Source: Halomarina salina
GTDB taxonomy: Archaea; Halobacteriota; Halobacteria; Halobacteriales; Haloarculaceae
DNA length: 64,000 nt
Direction: 5' to 3'
NCBI RefSeq assembly: GCF_023074835.1
Contig: NZ_JALLGW010000006.1
Coordinates: 35,197-99,196 of the forward strand
Positions 1 through 8,891 of this stretch are shown piece after piece. Each line of letters opens with the position of its first letter. Position 1 is the stretch's first letter. Under the pieces are notes generated by a model. The model was not told the origin of the DNA, made no database searches, and saw nothing but the letters and a program-made list of their open reading frames with translations. A program made the position numbers and the translations under genes.

Positions 1-695
1 ACTTCGATTCGTACCTGACCGAGAACCCGTTCGCCGACGACGGTGACGACGGGACCGACGACGGTGACGACGGCACCGATGACGGTGCAGACGACGGCCA
101 GGACGACTCAGACGACGAATCGAACGAGTCGGACGACGGCACCAGCGGTGACGACGGTGCCAGTGACGGTGACGATTCCGAGAACGACTCGGATGACTCC
201 GACGACGATGCTGACGACGGGCAGAACGGCGACGACGGCCAGAGCGGCCAGGACTCGCCCGCCTACCAGATCGACGTCGCGACGGGCGACGTCATCGAGC
301 AGCTGGGTGTCGACGGCGACGACGCCGACGACGCACCCGACTTCTACGGCGAACAGGGTCGCCTCCTCCAGGCGACGACGATGACCGCCGACGGTGCGGT
401 CACCGGCGCGTACGCGGTGCCCGACGGCGAGGTCACGAAGTCCCTGAACGGCTGTGCGGTCAGCTACGAGGCGGTGAGCTACGACGCCTCCAGCGGCGAG
501 GTCACGCTCGACGTGAGCGTGAGCGACGACGCGAACTGCGAGGACGTGACGCTGACGCTCGCCGGGTACGAACTGCCCGGCGACGACACCACGTTCGTCC
601 GCGAGCACGCGGACGGCCAGGAACTCGTCGACCACCGGACCGTCACGCTCGCATCCGGCGACGACACGACGGTCACCATCGACCTCGACGGCTGA
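1..695 (+). CDS. C-terminal part of an Asp-rich secreted or surface protein (5' end outside window)
   Basis: The frame starting at base 3 is open from the window edge to a TGA at 693-695, so only the C-terminal 230 or so residues are visible. They begin with FDSYLTENPF and continue into an 80-residue linker made almost only of Asp, Gly, Ser, Asn and Gln, followed by a folded-looking region (YQIDVATGDVIEQLGVDG...) that ends in TIDLDG. Acidic low-complexity linkers of this kind separate domains in haloarchaeal extracellular proteins. Two Cys (in NGCAV and ANCED) could pair. The family is not recognised. No membrane anchor is present at this end. The next gene is on the opposite strand. Confidence 0.8.
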   Translation, partial: FDSYLTENPFADDGDDGTDDGDDGTDDGADDGQDDSDDESNESDDGTSGDDGASDGDDSENDSDDSDDDADDGQNGDDGQSGQDSPAYQIDVATGDVIEQLGVDGDDADDAPDFYGEQGRLLQATTMTADGAVTGAYAVPDGEVTKSLNGCAVSYEAVSYDASSGEVTLDVSVSDDANCEDVTLTLAGYELPGDDTTFVREHADGQELVDHRTVTLASGDDTTVTIDLDG

Positions 696-752
696 GAAAG
701 CACAGAGAACGGACGACCGACCTTTTCTTCGACGCTCGACGAGGAGCGACGC

Positions 753-935
753 TCAGCGCGATTCGCTCAGGTCGACACAGGACTCGGGGGCCGCGCGCAT
801 CCACCGGCCGACGTCGACCGCGCCCTCCTCGGGCGTCGGGTCGTGGAACAGCAGCTGGCCGTCGTCTGTCTGGGACGCCACGATGTCGATCGGTTCGTCG
901 TCGGCCACTCGAACGTCGGGTTCACTCGCTTCCAT
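753..935 (-). CDS. small acidic haloarchaeal protein, W/A/V-D-L/R C-terminal signature
   Basis: This 60-residue acidic protein starts at ATG (MEASEPDVRV). Its C-terminal half (DDGQLLFHDP....VGRWMRAAPESCVDLSESR) has the same pattern as three other small proteins in this window (2803-3009, 54307-54483, 54819-55040): a beta-like [VT]x[FY]xP segment, a Trp, then A/E-x-x-S-x-V-x-L and a final Arg. That resembles a haloarchaeal small-domain family (possibly DUF7511, number from memory). Function is unknown. It is convergent with the Asp-rich protein and has no obvious operon partner. Confidence 0.65.
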   Translation of the reverse strand: MEASEPDVRVADDEPIDIVASQTDDGQLLFHDPTPEEGAVDVGRWMRAAPESCVDLSESR

Positions 936-1043
936 GACTGTTCATATGGTAGGACTGTAAGGACTTAGGAAACGACGGGCTACCCGCTCCCTACACGATG
1001 TTCACGAGCGACTACCGTCGGCTTCGGGCGTGATAACGAGGGG

Positions 1044-1877
1044 CTACGGTCGGGACGTCTCCAGAAGTGTGGCGAGACGCGGGTCGAACTTCGGGTCGAT
1101 GCGGGGGTGGTCGCGGGTGACGGTCATCGGGCAGTCGTCGGGGGCCTGTGACTCGTCCTGGCTGAACAGGTACTGGGGCCACTCCAGGTCGCCCTCGACG
1201 CCCCAGTCGCCCAGGTCGGCGTGGGGACAGACGCCGTCGTAGGACTCCAGTCGGTCCTGGATGACGTCGCGGGCGTGCTGCCCGGCGTCGGTGTCCGCGG
1301 TGACGCCCAGGTTCTCGAACAGGGCGCGGGGCTGGAACGTGATCTCCAGGCCGACCGGGCAGTAGCGGCTCGTACGCTGGTCGTAGAACGGCGCACGGCA
1401 CGTCGGGAACATCGGGACGCCGCCGAAGGAGAACTCCCACTCGCTGTCGTCGGGGTCCGTCGGGATGTCGTCGGGCCACGGGGCCGGGTCGTGGACGTGG
1501 AGGAACTGGAGGACGTGCCAGAGCGCCTCGTGGTAGTCGGCCTCCGTCCGCACGTCCGGTGAGGGCCGGAAGAACGTCACCAGCGACGCGCGGTCGGAGT
1601 GGTCCTCGTAGATCTGCAGATACTCGTACAGCGTGTCCCGCAGGCCGAGCAGGGCGTCCCGGTCGGTCATCGACGGGACGGCGGTGTACAGCGGGTCGCC
1701 CGCGCGCACCGACTCGCTGCCGAAGTGGCACGGGAACGGTGTGTCGTTTCGCTCGCCGAGCAGGCCGTCGCGGAACGTCCGCCAGTGGTCGGCCAGCCAC
1801 GCGGGCGCGTCGTCGGCCTCGGCCCGCGCCGCCATCGTCGCCTGGTCCTGCAGCGCCCCCTCCCCCGGTTCGTTCAT
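1044..1877 (-). CDS. YqcI/YcgG family protein
   Basis: This 277-residue soluble protein contains the conserved block of the YqcI/YcgG family: PFPCHFGSESVRAGDPLYTAV near the N-terminus and a central FSFGGVPMFPTCRAPFYDQRTSRY. The frame stays open to 2012, but the in-frame ATG at 1877 (MNEPGEG) gives the usual family length of about 240-280 residues and removes an Arg-rich unrelated extension, so I chose it. Conserved Cys (PCHFG, TCRAPF, VCPHAD) and His residues are suggestive of metal or redox chemistry, but the family has no established function that I can name. It is monocistronic on this strand. Confidence 0.8.
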   Translation of the reverse strand: MNEPGEGALQDQATMAARAEADDAPAWLADHWRTFRDGLLGERNDTPFPCHFGSESVRAGDPLYTAVPSMTDRDALLGLRDTLYEYLQIYEDHSDRASLVTFFRPSPDVRTEADYHEALWHVLQFLHVHDPAPWPDDIPTDPDDSEWEFSFGGVPMFPTCRAPFYDQRTSRYCPVGLEITFQPRALFENLGVTADTDAGQHARDVIQDRLESYDGVCPHADLGDWGVEGDLEWPQYLFSQDESQAPDDCPMTVTRDHPRIDPKFDPRLATLLETSRP

Positions 1878-2040
1878 GGTCTCACTCGGGAGTCGTCGAA
1901 CTTGTGACCATCGGAGCGCGCGTCGAGCGGGTCCGAGCGAGGCAGTCGACGGCGACGGGAGCGTTCGAGCGCGAACGGTGCACGACCCGAACAGCCTCGT
2001 AACTATTGACATCGTACAGACAGACGCGGCGCGTACGCGT

Positions 2041-2083
2041 CGCGTCAGAGGCGCGTCAGAGGCGCGTCAGAGGCGCGTCGGGG
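2041..2083. repeat. 11-bp direct tandem repeat, three copies plus a partial
   Basis: The unit CGCGTCAGAGG occurs three times head-to-tail (2041-2051, 2052-2062, 2063-2073), followed by a diverged CGCGTCGGGG. It lies in the gap between the start of the YqcI-like gene (1877) and the end of the next minus-strand gene (2132). No gene is evident in this gap. Confidence 0.8.
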
Positions 2084-2131
2084 CCCGATAGCCGGGGGCC
2101 GTACCGGATTTTTCGAGAACGGCCGGGAGAA

Positions 2132-2470
2132 TCAGAGGACGAGCAGGTTCGTCACGACGGCGACGCCGACGCCGACGAGCACGAAGCCGAGGTAGAGCAG
2201 CAGGTTGAGCCGGATGAGCGAGAGCGCGCCGCCGATGGAGTCGTCGCGGGTGACGCTCGCGCCGCTCGCGGCGGCCACCCGGCGGTGCAGTCGGACGTGG
2301 AGCGCCGCGTACACCGCGATGATCAGTGCGAACACGCCGAGGGTCGCGAGCACGAGCAGCGACTCGCGCAGGACGACGCCGGCCACGAGTGCGACGACGG
2401 CGACGACGAACACGACGTTCATGCCGAGGCTCAACTGTCGAGCCGTGGCGATGTCTGCATCGTTCGACAT
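2132..2470 (-). CDS. small membrane protein with three hydrophobic segments
   Basis: This 112-residue protein (MSNDADIATARQLSLGMNVVF...) has three hydrophobic stretches, roughly residues 17-35, 38-57 and 86-108. A basic HVRLHRR loop follows the second segment. The ATG at 2470 is preferred over the open frame to 2569 because the extension is Arg/Pro-rich and typical of a non-coding frame. I do not recognise a family. It probably sits in the cytoplasmic membrane. The next gene upstream on the same strand begins at 2702, so the two could be co-transcribed. Confidence 0.65.
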   Translation of the reverse strand: MSNDADIATARQLSLGMNVVFVVAVVALVAGVVLRESLLVLATLGVFALIIAVYAALHVRLHRRVAAASGASVTRDDSIGGALSLIRLNLLLYLGFVLVGVGVAVVTNLLVL

Positions 2471-2519
2471 ACTCAGACGGTCACCCAACGTTCGGCATAG
2501 CGGTTTCGGTCTCGCCCGC

Positions 2520-2702
2520 CTACGCCACCGGTGTGGTGGCACAGGCGAGGACCGAGAGCAGGAACGCACCTACTCCACCCGCCAGTGCGACGGCGAAGGG
2601 GACACCCGCGCTGGCCGAACTCGCGAGTGCCGTCGCCGCCACGACGAGCGGGACGGTCGTGGTCGCCGAGAGGTCGTTCGTGGGCGGGGCCGGTCGGCTC
2701 AC
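2520..2702 (-). CDS. possible small two-helix membrane protein
   Basis: This 60-residue frame reads MSRPAPPTNDL followed by two hydrophobic segments (about residues 17-35 and 38-57) split by a short Gly-containing turn. The hydrophobic pattern, absence of stops and position in a same-strand row of small genes make it plausible. No family is recognised and another frame is also open here, so the call is tentative. Confidence 0.4.
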   Translation of the reverse strand: MSRPAPPTNDLSATTTVPLVVAATALASSASAGVPFAVALAGGVGAFLLSVLACATTPVA

Positions 2703-2802
2703 GCCGACTACCCCTCGTCCGGTGCGACGCGCTCCTCGTCGTCACCCTCGCTGCCGCTGCCGCCGTCGCTCGGCGGGAGTGGCGTGTCCGAGGCCGACGG
2801 CA

Positions 2803-3009
2803 TCAGCACCAGTCGACGACGTCGCAGAGGAGGTCCTCCTCGACGGTGAACCACTGCGTGGCGAGCGCGGCCCCCTCCGCTTCGGGGTCGTACACCGTCA
2901 CGACGCCGTCGTCGGTCGGGTCGGGCGCGTGTGCGAGGTCCCGCTCGGCGGTCGGTTCGACCGCCGTCGTCGAGACGCCGTCAGCGCCGTCCGTGCCGTC
3001 AGTTCTCAT
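2803..3009 (-). CDS. small acidic haloarchaeal protein, distant member of the W/V-D family
   Basis: This 68-residue protein starts at ATG 3009 (MRTDGTDGADG), overlapping the end of the upstream gene by 11 bp, which suggests translational coupling. The C-terminal part, DDGVVTVYDPEAEG...TQWFTVEEDLLCDVVDWC, shares the VxVYDP and TQW...E...V-D pattern of the 54819-55040 protein. It ends in Cys. Function is unknown. A longer frame up to 3051 exists but adds only Pro/Ser/Arg residues. Confidence 0.7.
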   Translation of the reverse strand: MRTDGTDGADGVSTTAVEPTAERDLAHAPDPTDDGVVTVYDPEAEGAALATQWFTVEEDLLCDVVDWC

Positions 3010-3205
3010 CGTTCGCGAGGGGGCCGTCCTCGGCGTACTCGACGCAGGCACGCAGTTCGGCGGCGATGGTCTCGACGCGGTGGGAGAACTCCGCGGCGTC
3101 GTCGTCCGTGACGATGCCGCCGGTCCACAGCTCCTCGACGAGCGATTCGAGTTCGGTTTCGGTGCGATCGATGTCGTCCAGCAGGGTCGTGTCCTCTCGG
3201 CTCAT
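2999..3205 (-). CDS. small acidic helical protein
   Basis: The product is a 68-residue protein if the ATG at 3205 (MSREDTTLLDD) is used; the ATG at 3214 would add three residues. It is very acidic and predicted helical throughout (DIDRTETELESLVEELW, AEFSHRVETIAAELRACVEYAED), with heptad-like hydrophobic spacing. It is first in a two-gene unit with the gene ending at 2803, overlapping it by 11 bp, so the two proteins may act together. No family is recognised. Confidence 0.65.
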   Translation of the reverse strand: MSREDTTLLDDIDRTETELESLVEELWTGGIVTDDDAAEFSHRVETIAAELRACVEYAEDGPLANDEN

Positions 3206-3450
3206 GACATCCACTGCTCGTCACCCTGTCCCCATGTCGATTACAGGTACAGACGTTCGACCCCCGCTCCGGCGGAGGCTACGTGTATAGCGCTCTCCTC
3301 GGCCACGTGCAATTCTCATGGACGCGACAGTAATCCTCCGAGGATAGTCCCGCGAGACGGCTCTCGCGGCGTCTCGGTGGGGGAACACCGCGAACGCCCG
3401 ACGGCGTGGTCGTCGACAAGCGTTTTCGCGTGCTGCACGTAGGAGCGGAC

Positions 3451-4347
3451 ATGCGACTCGCCGTCCGTCTCGCGCTGGCGGTCGTCGGCGTGGCCGTCCT
3501 CGCGACGTACCTCGCCGGTGCGGTGCTGGTGACCGCCCTGCTCGTCGACGTCGCTCGCGGCGTCGACCCCGCGACGTTCCTCGCCTCGTTCGCCCTCCTC
3601 ACGGTCGCGCTGGGGTATCTGAGCTACCGCACCGGGACGGCCCGCGTCCTCGCGGGCATCGACGCGAGTGACCTTCCCCGCGAGCGCGCACCGCGACTGT
3701 ACGCCCGCCTCGACGACCTGTGTGACCGCATGGACCTCGACGTTCCCCGGCTGATGCTGGTCCGGACGCGGACCCCGAACGCGTTCGCGCTCGGTAGCAC
3801 GGTCGTCCTCGACCGCGCGCTGTTCCGTCTGCTCTCGCTCGACGAACTGACGGCCATCCTGGCCCACGAACTCGCGCACGTCGAGCGCCGCGACGGCCTC
3901 GTGAGTTCGCTCGTCTACAGCCTCGCACAGACGCTCGTCGGACTGCTGGCGCTCGCGCTGTTCCCGGTCGCGCTGGTGCTGTCGGGGGTCGCCCGGGCGA
4001 CCGCGCTGGCCGCCGGACAGCCACTGGACTGGCGGACGACGCTCGCGGGCCGGGTCAGGACGCGCCTCGACAGGCTGGTCGCGGGCCTCCTCGTCGCGAG
4101 CTCCGCGCTCGTGATGGCGCGCTCGCGTCGCCGGGAACTCGCCGCGGACGACCGCGCCGCCGAGGTGACGGGCGACCCGATGGCGCTGGCGCGGGCGCTC
4201 GCCCGCATCGAGGGGCCGACGTGGCCGTTCGTCCGCGAGGAGAGTCCGATGTCACGGCTGCTCGCGACCCACCCCGACACCGACGAGCGCATCGAGCGAC
4301 TGCGCGAGCGGGCGGACCGGACGGCGACGCGTATCGAGATACGGTGA
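3451..4347 (+). CDS. M48 family zinc metalloprotease (HtpX-like)
   Basis: This is a 298-residue membrane protease. Two hydrophobic segments (about 5-31 and 41-58) precede the catalytic domain. The zinc motif HELAH is at residues 139-143 and the third ligand Glu lies in RRRELAADDRA (Glu229). Two further hydrophobic segments (about 151-180 and 208-223) lie between them, which is the HtpX/Ste24-like M48 layout with the active site facing the cytoplasm. The family degrades misfolded membrane proteins. ATG 3451 is chosen because it directly precedes the first membrane segment; the frame is open to 3406. A second M48 protein lies at 28774-29688. Confidence 0.85.
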   Translation: MRLAVRLALAVVGVAVLATYLAGAVLVTALLVDVARGVDPATFLASFALLTVALGYLSYRTGTARVLAGIDASDLPRERAPRLYARLDDLCDRMDLDVPRLMLVRTRTPNAFALGSTVVLDRALFRLLSLDELTAILAHELAHVERRDGLVSSLVYSLAQTLVGLLALALFPVALVLSGVARATALAAGQPLDWRTTLAGRVRTRLDRLVAGLLVASSALVMARSRRRELAADDRAAEVTGDPMALARALARIEGPTWPFVREESPMSRLLATHPDTDERIERLRERADRTATRIEIR

Positions 4348-4368
4348 CCGGCGGACTCGGCGACGGCC

Positions 4369-4950
4369 TCACTGCTCGGTCTCCCGTGACCCCTCGTCGA
4401 ACTCGTCGCCACTGGAGAAGCCACAGGAGATGATGCGGATGAGTGCCGCGGAGGCCGACTCGTCGGCGTCCTCGACGCGGTCGGGGTCGGCGGCGACGAG
4501 CATCCCGGAGGTCGGGTCGGGCGCGCCGGGCAGGAACACCATCACGTCGCCGTCGGGCGCGCGGACGCCGGTCCGGAAGCCGGTCATCCACTGGCCGGGC
4601 CAGGACTCCACCTTCACCGGTTTCCGGGTGCGCTCGTCGTTCGCGAGCAGTCGCCGCGTGGTGAACTTCGCGGCGTTGTAGACGACCCGGAGGACCGGCA
4701 GGCGGTTGGCCGTCGCGTCCATCGCGTCGTCGACGAACGGGCCGAGCGCGGTGCTCATCACTCGGCCCACGGTGATGACGACGCAGACGAACCCGATCAC
4801 GACGAGGGCGACGCGGACCGGGGCGGGGTAGCCCTCGGGCACCCCGAGGGAGGCGACCCACGTGTACAGGATGGCACAGACCGCGACGACGAGCGCGACC
4901 GGCACGACGAGCGCCAGCCCCCGCACCATGTCGCGTCGCCACGATTCCAT
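4369..4950 (-). CDS. DUF502 family membrane protein
   Basis: This 193-residue protein begins MESWRRDMVRGLALVVPVALVVA. Two hydrophobic segments (about 10-34 and 45-66) are followed by a cytoplasmic-looking domain with LPVLRVVYNAAKFTTRRLL and FRTGVRAPDGDVMVFLPGAPDPTSGML, the conserved core of DUF502 proteins. The biochemical role of the family is unknown. The ATG at 4950 puts the start immediately before the first membrane helix; the alternative at 4977 adds nine residues. The gene is convergent with the M48 protease, 21 bp apart. Confidence 0.8.
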   Translation of the reverse strand: MESWRRDMVRGLALVVPVALVVAVCAILYTWVASLGVPEGYPAPVRVALVVIGFVCVVITVGRVMSTALGPFVDDAMDATANRLPVLRVVYNAAKFTTRRLLANDERTRKPVKVESWPGQWMTGFRTGVRAPDGDVMVFLPGAPDPTSGMLVAADPDRVEDADESASAALIRIISCGFSSGDEFDEGSRETEQ

Positions 4951-5049
4951 TGCCAGCGGAAGGGACGGGGACGGCAAGGGGGTTTCGGTTACCTCACTGT
5001 GTTCCGAAACGATCCGTGAAGCGGGTCGCTCGTCGGCGCTCGCTCGGAT

Positions 5050-6354
5050 TCAGTCCGCGGTCGGCAGGCCGCTCGCGACCTCTCGCGCCTTCTCGCGGAT
5101 GGCCGCCGCGTCGCCGGTGGCGAGTTCGCCGTCGTCGTACAGCACCTCGCCGTCGACCATCGTGAACCGCACGTCGTCGCCGTGAGTGGCGAACACGAGA
5201 TGCGAGAGGACGTCGTGGAGCGGCGTCGCCCGCGTCAGGTCCGTGGTGAGCCCGACGACGTCGGCCTTCCAGCCCTCGCGGAGGCAGCCGACGTCGTCGA
5301 ATCCTGCAGCAAGCGCGCCGTTGCGCGTCGCCATCTCGAACACCGTCCCGGCGGGCGTCGCCGTCGGGTCGAGCGCCTCGACCTTCTGGAGCAGACTGGC
5401 CTGGCGCATCTCGGTGAACGCGTCGAGCGTGTTGTTGCAGGGCGGCCCGTCGTTACCGAGCGCGACGTTGATACCCCGGTCGAGGTAGTCGACGACCGGC
5501 GCGACGCCCGAAGCGAGTTTCATGTTCGAACTCGGGCAGTAGGTGACGTGCGTTCCCGTCTCGGCGAGCACCTCGCGTTCCGACTCGCTCGTGTGGACGC
5601 AGTGAGCCAGCACGACGTCCTCGCCCGTCAGCCCCACCTCGTCGAGCCAGTGGACGTTGCGCATCCCGGTCTCGGCCTCGACGGCCGCTATCTCGTCGCG
5701 GTTCTCCGAGGCGTGGGTGTGGATGCGGACGCCGTCGTTGGCGTCGGCGATGTCGCGGACGCCGCGCAGGCACGCCTCGGTGCAGGAGACGGCGAACCGC
5801 GGCGTGAGCGCGTACTGGATGCGCCCGTCGTGCGTGTCGTGGTGGCGGTCGACGAGTCGCTTCGACTCCCGCAGCGCGGCGTCGGTGTCCTCCTCCAGCC
5901 CGTCGGGCGAGTCCTTGTCCATCAGCACCTTCCCGATGCGCCCGCGGATACCCAGCTCGCCCGCCGCCTCGAACGCCTCGTCGGCGTGGTTGACCGAGAG
6001 GTGGTCGACGACGCCCGTGACGCCGGATTCGAGACACTCCAGGTAGCCCAGTTCGGCGGCGACGCGCATCCCCTCGGCGTCGAGCGACGCCTCCATCGGC
6101 AGGACGTGCTCGAACAGCCAGTCCAGCAGTGCGGTGTCGTCGGCGATGCCCCGCCCGAGCGACTGGACGGAGTGGACGTGCGCGCCGACGAGGCCCGGTG
6201 CGAGCACGTCGAACTCGCGGCGCTCGTGGTCGGGGTAGCGGTCGCGGAGGGCCTCGCGGTCCCCCACGGCGGCGATGCGGTCGCCGTCGACGACCACCGC
6301 GCCGTCGTCCACGACGGTCGTCGCGTCGGCGACGACGGTTCCCTGTAGTAGCAT
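5050..6354 (-). CDS. amidohydrolase, 5'-deoxyadenosine/SAH deaminase-like
   Basis: This 434-residue cytoplasmic enzyme belongs to the metal-dependent amidohydrolase superfamily. Metal and catalytic residues are visible: HVH at residues 59-61, HTHASE with His214, LAHCVH with His251, and GNDGPPCNN with Asp302. The family deaminates purines such as 5'-deoxyadenosine, 5'-methylthioadenosine or S-adenosylhomocysteine to the inosine derivative, so a role in recycling SAM by-products is likely but the exact substrate is not certain. A guanine or triazine hydrolase-like substrate is the alternative. The start at 6354 (MLLQGTVV) removes a long Ser/Arg-rich frame that stays open to 6726. Confidence 0.85.
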   Translation of the reverse strand: MLLQGTVVADATTVVDDGAVVVDGDRIAAVGDREALRDRYPDHERREFDVLAPGLVGAHVHSVQSLGRGIADDTALLDWLFEHVLPMEASLDAEGMRVAAELGYLECLESGVTGVVDHLSVNHADEAFEAAGELGIRGRIGKVLMDKDSPDGLEEDTDAALRESKRLVDRHHDTHDGRIQYALTPRFAVSCTEACLRGVRDIADANDGVRIHTHASENRDEIAAVEAETGMRNVHWLDEVGLTGEDVVLAHCVHTSESEREVLAETGTHVTYCPSSNMKLASGVAPVVDYLDRGINVALGNDGPPCNNTLDAFTEMRQASLLQKVEALDPTATPAGTVFEMATRNGALAAGFDDVGCLREGWKADVVGLTTDLTRATPLHDVLSHLVFATHGDDVRFTMVDGEVLYDDGELATGDAAAIREKAREVASGLPTAD

Positions 6355-6526
6355 TCCCTCACGGTGTGAGAGCCGCGGCCGAAATAGTCCGTCGGTTCGC
6401 TCGCGAGGGACGTCGGGAGGGTCGACGAGCGTCGAGTCGGACACTTCTGCCGGAACCGAGCCGCACGCGTAAGCACCCCGCGTCGGCAGCCCACAGGCAG
6501 AAACGTCCGAGCCTCTAGCTAGTGGT

Positions 6527-6838
6527 GTGGCTGACTCAACGACACAGACCGGGGAGCAGGACGCCCCCGGCGAGCGACTGACCGGTGACCAGTCCGACTC
6601 GCAGCGCGAACCCGGCCGCAACGAGTCGATGAACCAGAGCCAGCGCGAGAACCTGACCGACCTCGTCCGGTCGGGCGACCCCATCGCGCTGGCCGCCATC
6701 GCCTCGGTGGCGCTCTCGCTGTTCACGTTCTACGGCCGGAAGAACAAGCAGCAGGGCATCTTCGTGGGCCTCTGGGCACCGACGCTGCTCGCGGTAGCGA
6801 ACTACGTCGACCGCCGGGCGAACGAAGACGGAAACTGA
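6527..6838 (+). CDS. small membrane-anchored protein with acidic N-terminus
   Basis: This 103-residue protein uses a GTG start (MADSTTQTGEQDAPGE). The N-terminal 45 residues are polar and low-complexity (Gln, Asp, Ser). Two hydrophobic segments follow (about 53-69 and 76-92) with a basic GRKNKQQ turn, so both termini probably face the cytoplasm. No family is recognised. It lies 91 bp upstream of the MscS gene on the same strand and could share its transcript. Confidence 0.7.
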   Translation: MADSTTQTGEQDAPGERLTGDQSDSQREPGRNESMNQSQRENLTDLVRSGDPIALAAIASVALSLFTFYGRKNKQQGIFVGLWAPTLLAVANYVDRRANEDGN

Positions 6839-6929
6839 ACCGCGGCCGACGACCGACCAATTTTTGCCGACAATCGCCGGACTGCGCGGCCCCAACGCCG
6901 AAGAGTGAGGCGCGCGTCGTGACCACCAG

Positions 6930-7904
6930 ATGAGCGGGTTGTGGACGGTCCAGTCCGGCAACGAGTCGGAGAACGGGACCACGACGGACGGGGACGTCAG
7001 TCAGGTGTTCCAGCCCGACGAGGTGGGGCCGGTCGGGCGAGCGCTCCGGGAGTGGGGCGTCCCGCCGGGGTACGCCGAACCCCTCGGAGCCATCGTGACT
7101 TTCCTCGTCCTCCTGGCCCTCTTCTACGGGGCTGTCCGGGTGGTCGTCGTGCCGGTGGCCGACCGCGCGTTCGCCGCACGGGGGCTCAAACGCAACGCGC
7201 GGCGACCGCTGTTGCGACTCGTCCGTGTCGTCACGCTCGCCGTCGCGGCGGCCGTGGCGTTCGCCGTCGCCGGCTACGGCGGCCTGCTGTCCGGGTTGAC
7301 GACCATCGGCGCGGCCGCGACGCTCGCCGTCGGCTTCGCGCTGAAGGACCTGCTGGCGAACTTCGTCGCCGGGGTGTTCATCTACGCCGACCGGCCGTTC
7401 CGCATCGGCGACTGGATCGAGTGGCCCGCCTCCGGCGACCTGCCGAACGCGGGCGTCGTCACGGACATCACGTTCCGCGTGACCCGCGTCCAGACGTTCG
7501 ACAACGAGTTGCTGACGATTCCGAACAGCAAGCTCACCAACGACGTCGTGATGAACCCCACCGCCCGAGGGAAACTCCGGGTGAACTTCGAGTTCGGCAT
7601 CGGCTACGAGGACGACATCGACCAGGCGACGCGCATCATCGTCGAGGAGGCCGAGCGCCACCCGGACGTCCTCGACCTGCCCGAGCCGATGGTGACGCTC
7701 TCGGAGAACCCGCTGGCGGACTCCTACGTCGGCCTCGTCGCGCGGTTCTGGATCGAGAACCCCAACCGCGGGAAGTACCTGCGCGTCCGCAGCGAGTTCG
7801 TCAAGGCCGTCAAGCAGCGCTTCGACGCGGCCGACATCGACATCCCGTACCCACAGCTCGACGTCTCGGGGTCCATCGAGACGCGCGGCCCGAGGCGGCG
7901 CTGA
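6930..7904 (+). CDS. MscS family mechanosensitive channel
   Basis: This 324-residue protein has three membrane segments (about 52-75, 95-115 and 118-145). It then shows the MscS pore and beta-domain signature: GLTTIGAAATLAVGFALKDLLANFVAGVFIYADRPF, then RIGDWIEW, VTDITFRVTRVQTFDNELLTIPNSKL, and a C-terminal alpha/beta domain. Such channels open on hypo-osmotic shock to release solutes, which matters for a halophile. The N-terminus carries a short polar extension (SGNESENGTTTDG). The gene may be co-transcribed with the small membrane protein upstream. Confidence 0.92.
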   Translation: MSGLWTVQSGNESENGTTTDGDVSQVFQPDEVGPVGRALREWGVPPGYAEPLGAIVTFLVLLALFYGAVRVVVVPVADRAFAARGLKRNARRPLLRLVRVVTLAVAAAVAFAVAGYGGLLSGLTTIGAAATLAVGFALKDLLANFVAGVFIYADRPFRIGDWIEWPASGDLPNAGVVTDITFRVTRVQTFDNELLTIPNSKLTNDVVMNPTARGKLRVNFEFGIGYEDDIDQATRIIVEEAERHPDVLDLPEPMVTLSENPLADSYVGLVARFWIENPNRGKYLRVRSEFVKAVKQRFDAADIDIPYPQLDVSGSIETRGPRRR

Positions 7905-8027
7905 CGGTTCACCGGGCGCTCACCGTCGGGAGACGGCTCGTCGTTACCGACCTGTCGCCGTCGCCATCGTTCGTTTCCCCTCGCGACGAGCGAAACGTAT
8001 ACGGCCCGGTCGCCGTACAGTCGGGTG

Positions 8028-8834
8028 ATGGAGTCACGCTTCGTCGAGTTCGTCGACTCGCTCCGACAGCCCGAGTACACCGGCGAGAACCGCTGTCTGC
8101 CGTGTACCGTCGTCAACGTCGCCATCGGTGCGGTGCTGGCGCTCGCGGCCGGTCGTCGCGACCGACGCCTGGGGACCGCCGTCGCCGTCGGGTCGGCCGC
8201 CTGCATCTACCTCAGAGGGTACCTCGTACCGGGGACGCCCGAACTCACGAAGCGCTACCTCCCGCGGCGCGTGCTGCGCTGGTTCGGCAAGGACCCGCTG
8301 CCGACCGTCGACGTGGACCCCGACCGCGGGTTCGACGACCCGGCGACTCTCGAACGGACGCTGCTGGCGGTGGGTGCGCTCGAAGAGACCGCCGACGGGA
8401 GCGACCTGCGACTCACCGACGCGTTCGCCGAGCGGTGGCGGGGGGCGATGGCCGATGTCGACCGGGAGGCGGTACGGGGGCGGCTCGCGGCGGCGCTCGA
8501 CTGCGACCCCGAGCAGTTCGGGGCGCGGCAGGACGGCGTCGTCCTGCGTGCCGACCACCGCGTCGTCGCGCAGTGGCCCTCCGAAGCGGCGCTCGTCGCC
8601 GACGCCGCGGCCGCCGACCTGCTGGCCGAGCGTATCGACGGATGGGGGGACTTGGCGACCGTCCAGCGGACCGTCTTCCTGAGCGGCCTGCGCCTGTTCG
8701 CCGAGGACTGCCCGGACGGCGGCGGCGTCGAGACGGACTCGGACGTGGTCGAGTCGTGCTGTTCGCAGGTGGACGTCTTTGTCGTCCGCTGTGCGGACAG
8801 CGGGGAGCGACTGCTCGAACAGCCGGTGGAGTGA
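8028..8834 (+). CDS. hypothetical haloarchaeal protein with two short hydrophobic segments
   Basis: The product is 268 residues from the ATG at 8028 (a GTG precedes it in frame at 8025). An N-terminal region with a CLPCT motif (residues about 23-27) leads into two hydrophobic stretches (about 29-41 and 48-62). A soluble domain follows, rich in Asp, Ala and Leu. The C-terminus holds two further Cys pairs (SCCSQ, RCADSG). The Cys content is high for a halophile and may bind metal. I recognise no family. The PRRVLRWFGKDPLP segment looks membrane-proximal. Confidence 0.7.
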   Translation: MESRFVEFVDSLRQPEYTGENRCLPCTVVNVAIGAVLALAAGRRDRRLGTAVAVGSAACIYLRGYLVPGTPELTKRYLPRRVLRWFGKDPLPTVDVDPDRGFDDPATLERTLLAVGALEETADGSDLRLTDAFAERWRGAMADVDREAVRGRLAAALDCDPEQFGARQDGVVLRADHRVVAQWPSEAALVADAAAADLLAERIDGWGDLATVQRTVFLSGLRLFAEDCPDGGGVETDSDVVESCCSQVDVFVVRCADSGERLLEQPVE

Positions 8835-8891
8835 GTCGGCGGCAGAGCGGTCAGCGCCACGTCGCGGGTCGAACGTGCTAGCTTCGATTCG

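Noticed and set aside
6941..8881. 646-codon plus-strand frame overlapping mscS
   Set aside because: Arg-rich out-of-frame reading of the MscS and following genes.
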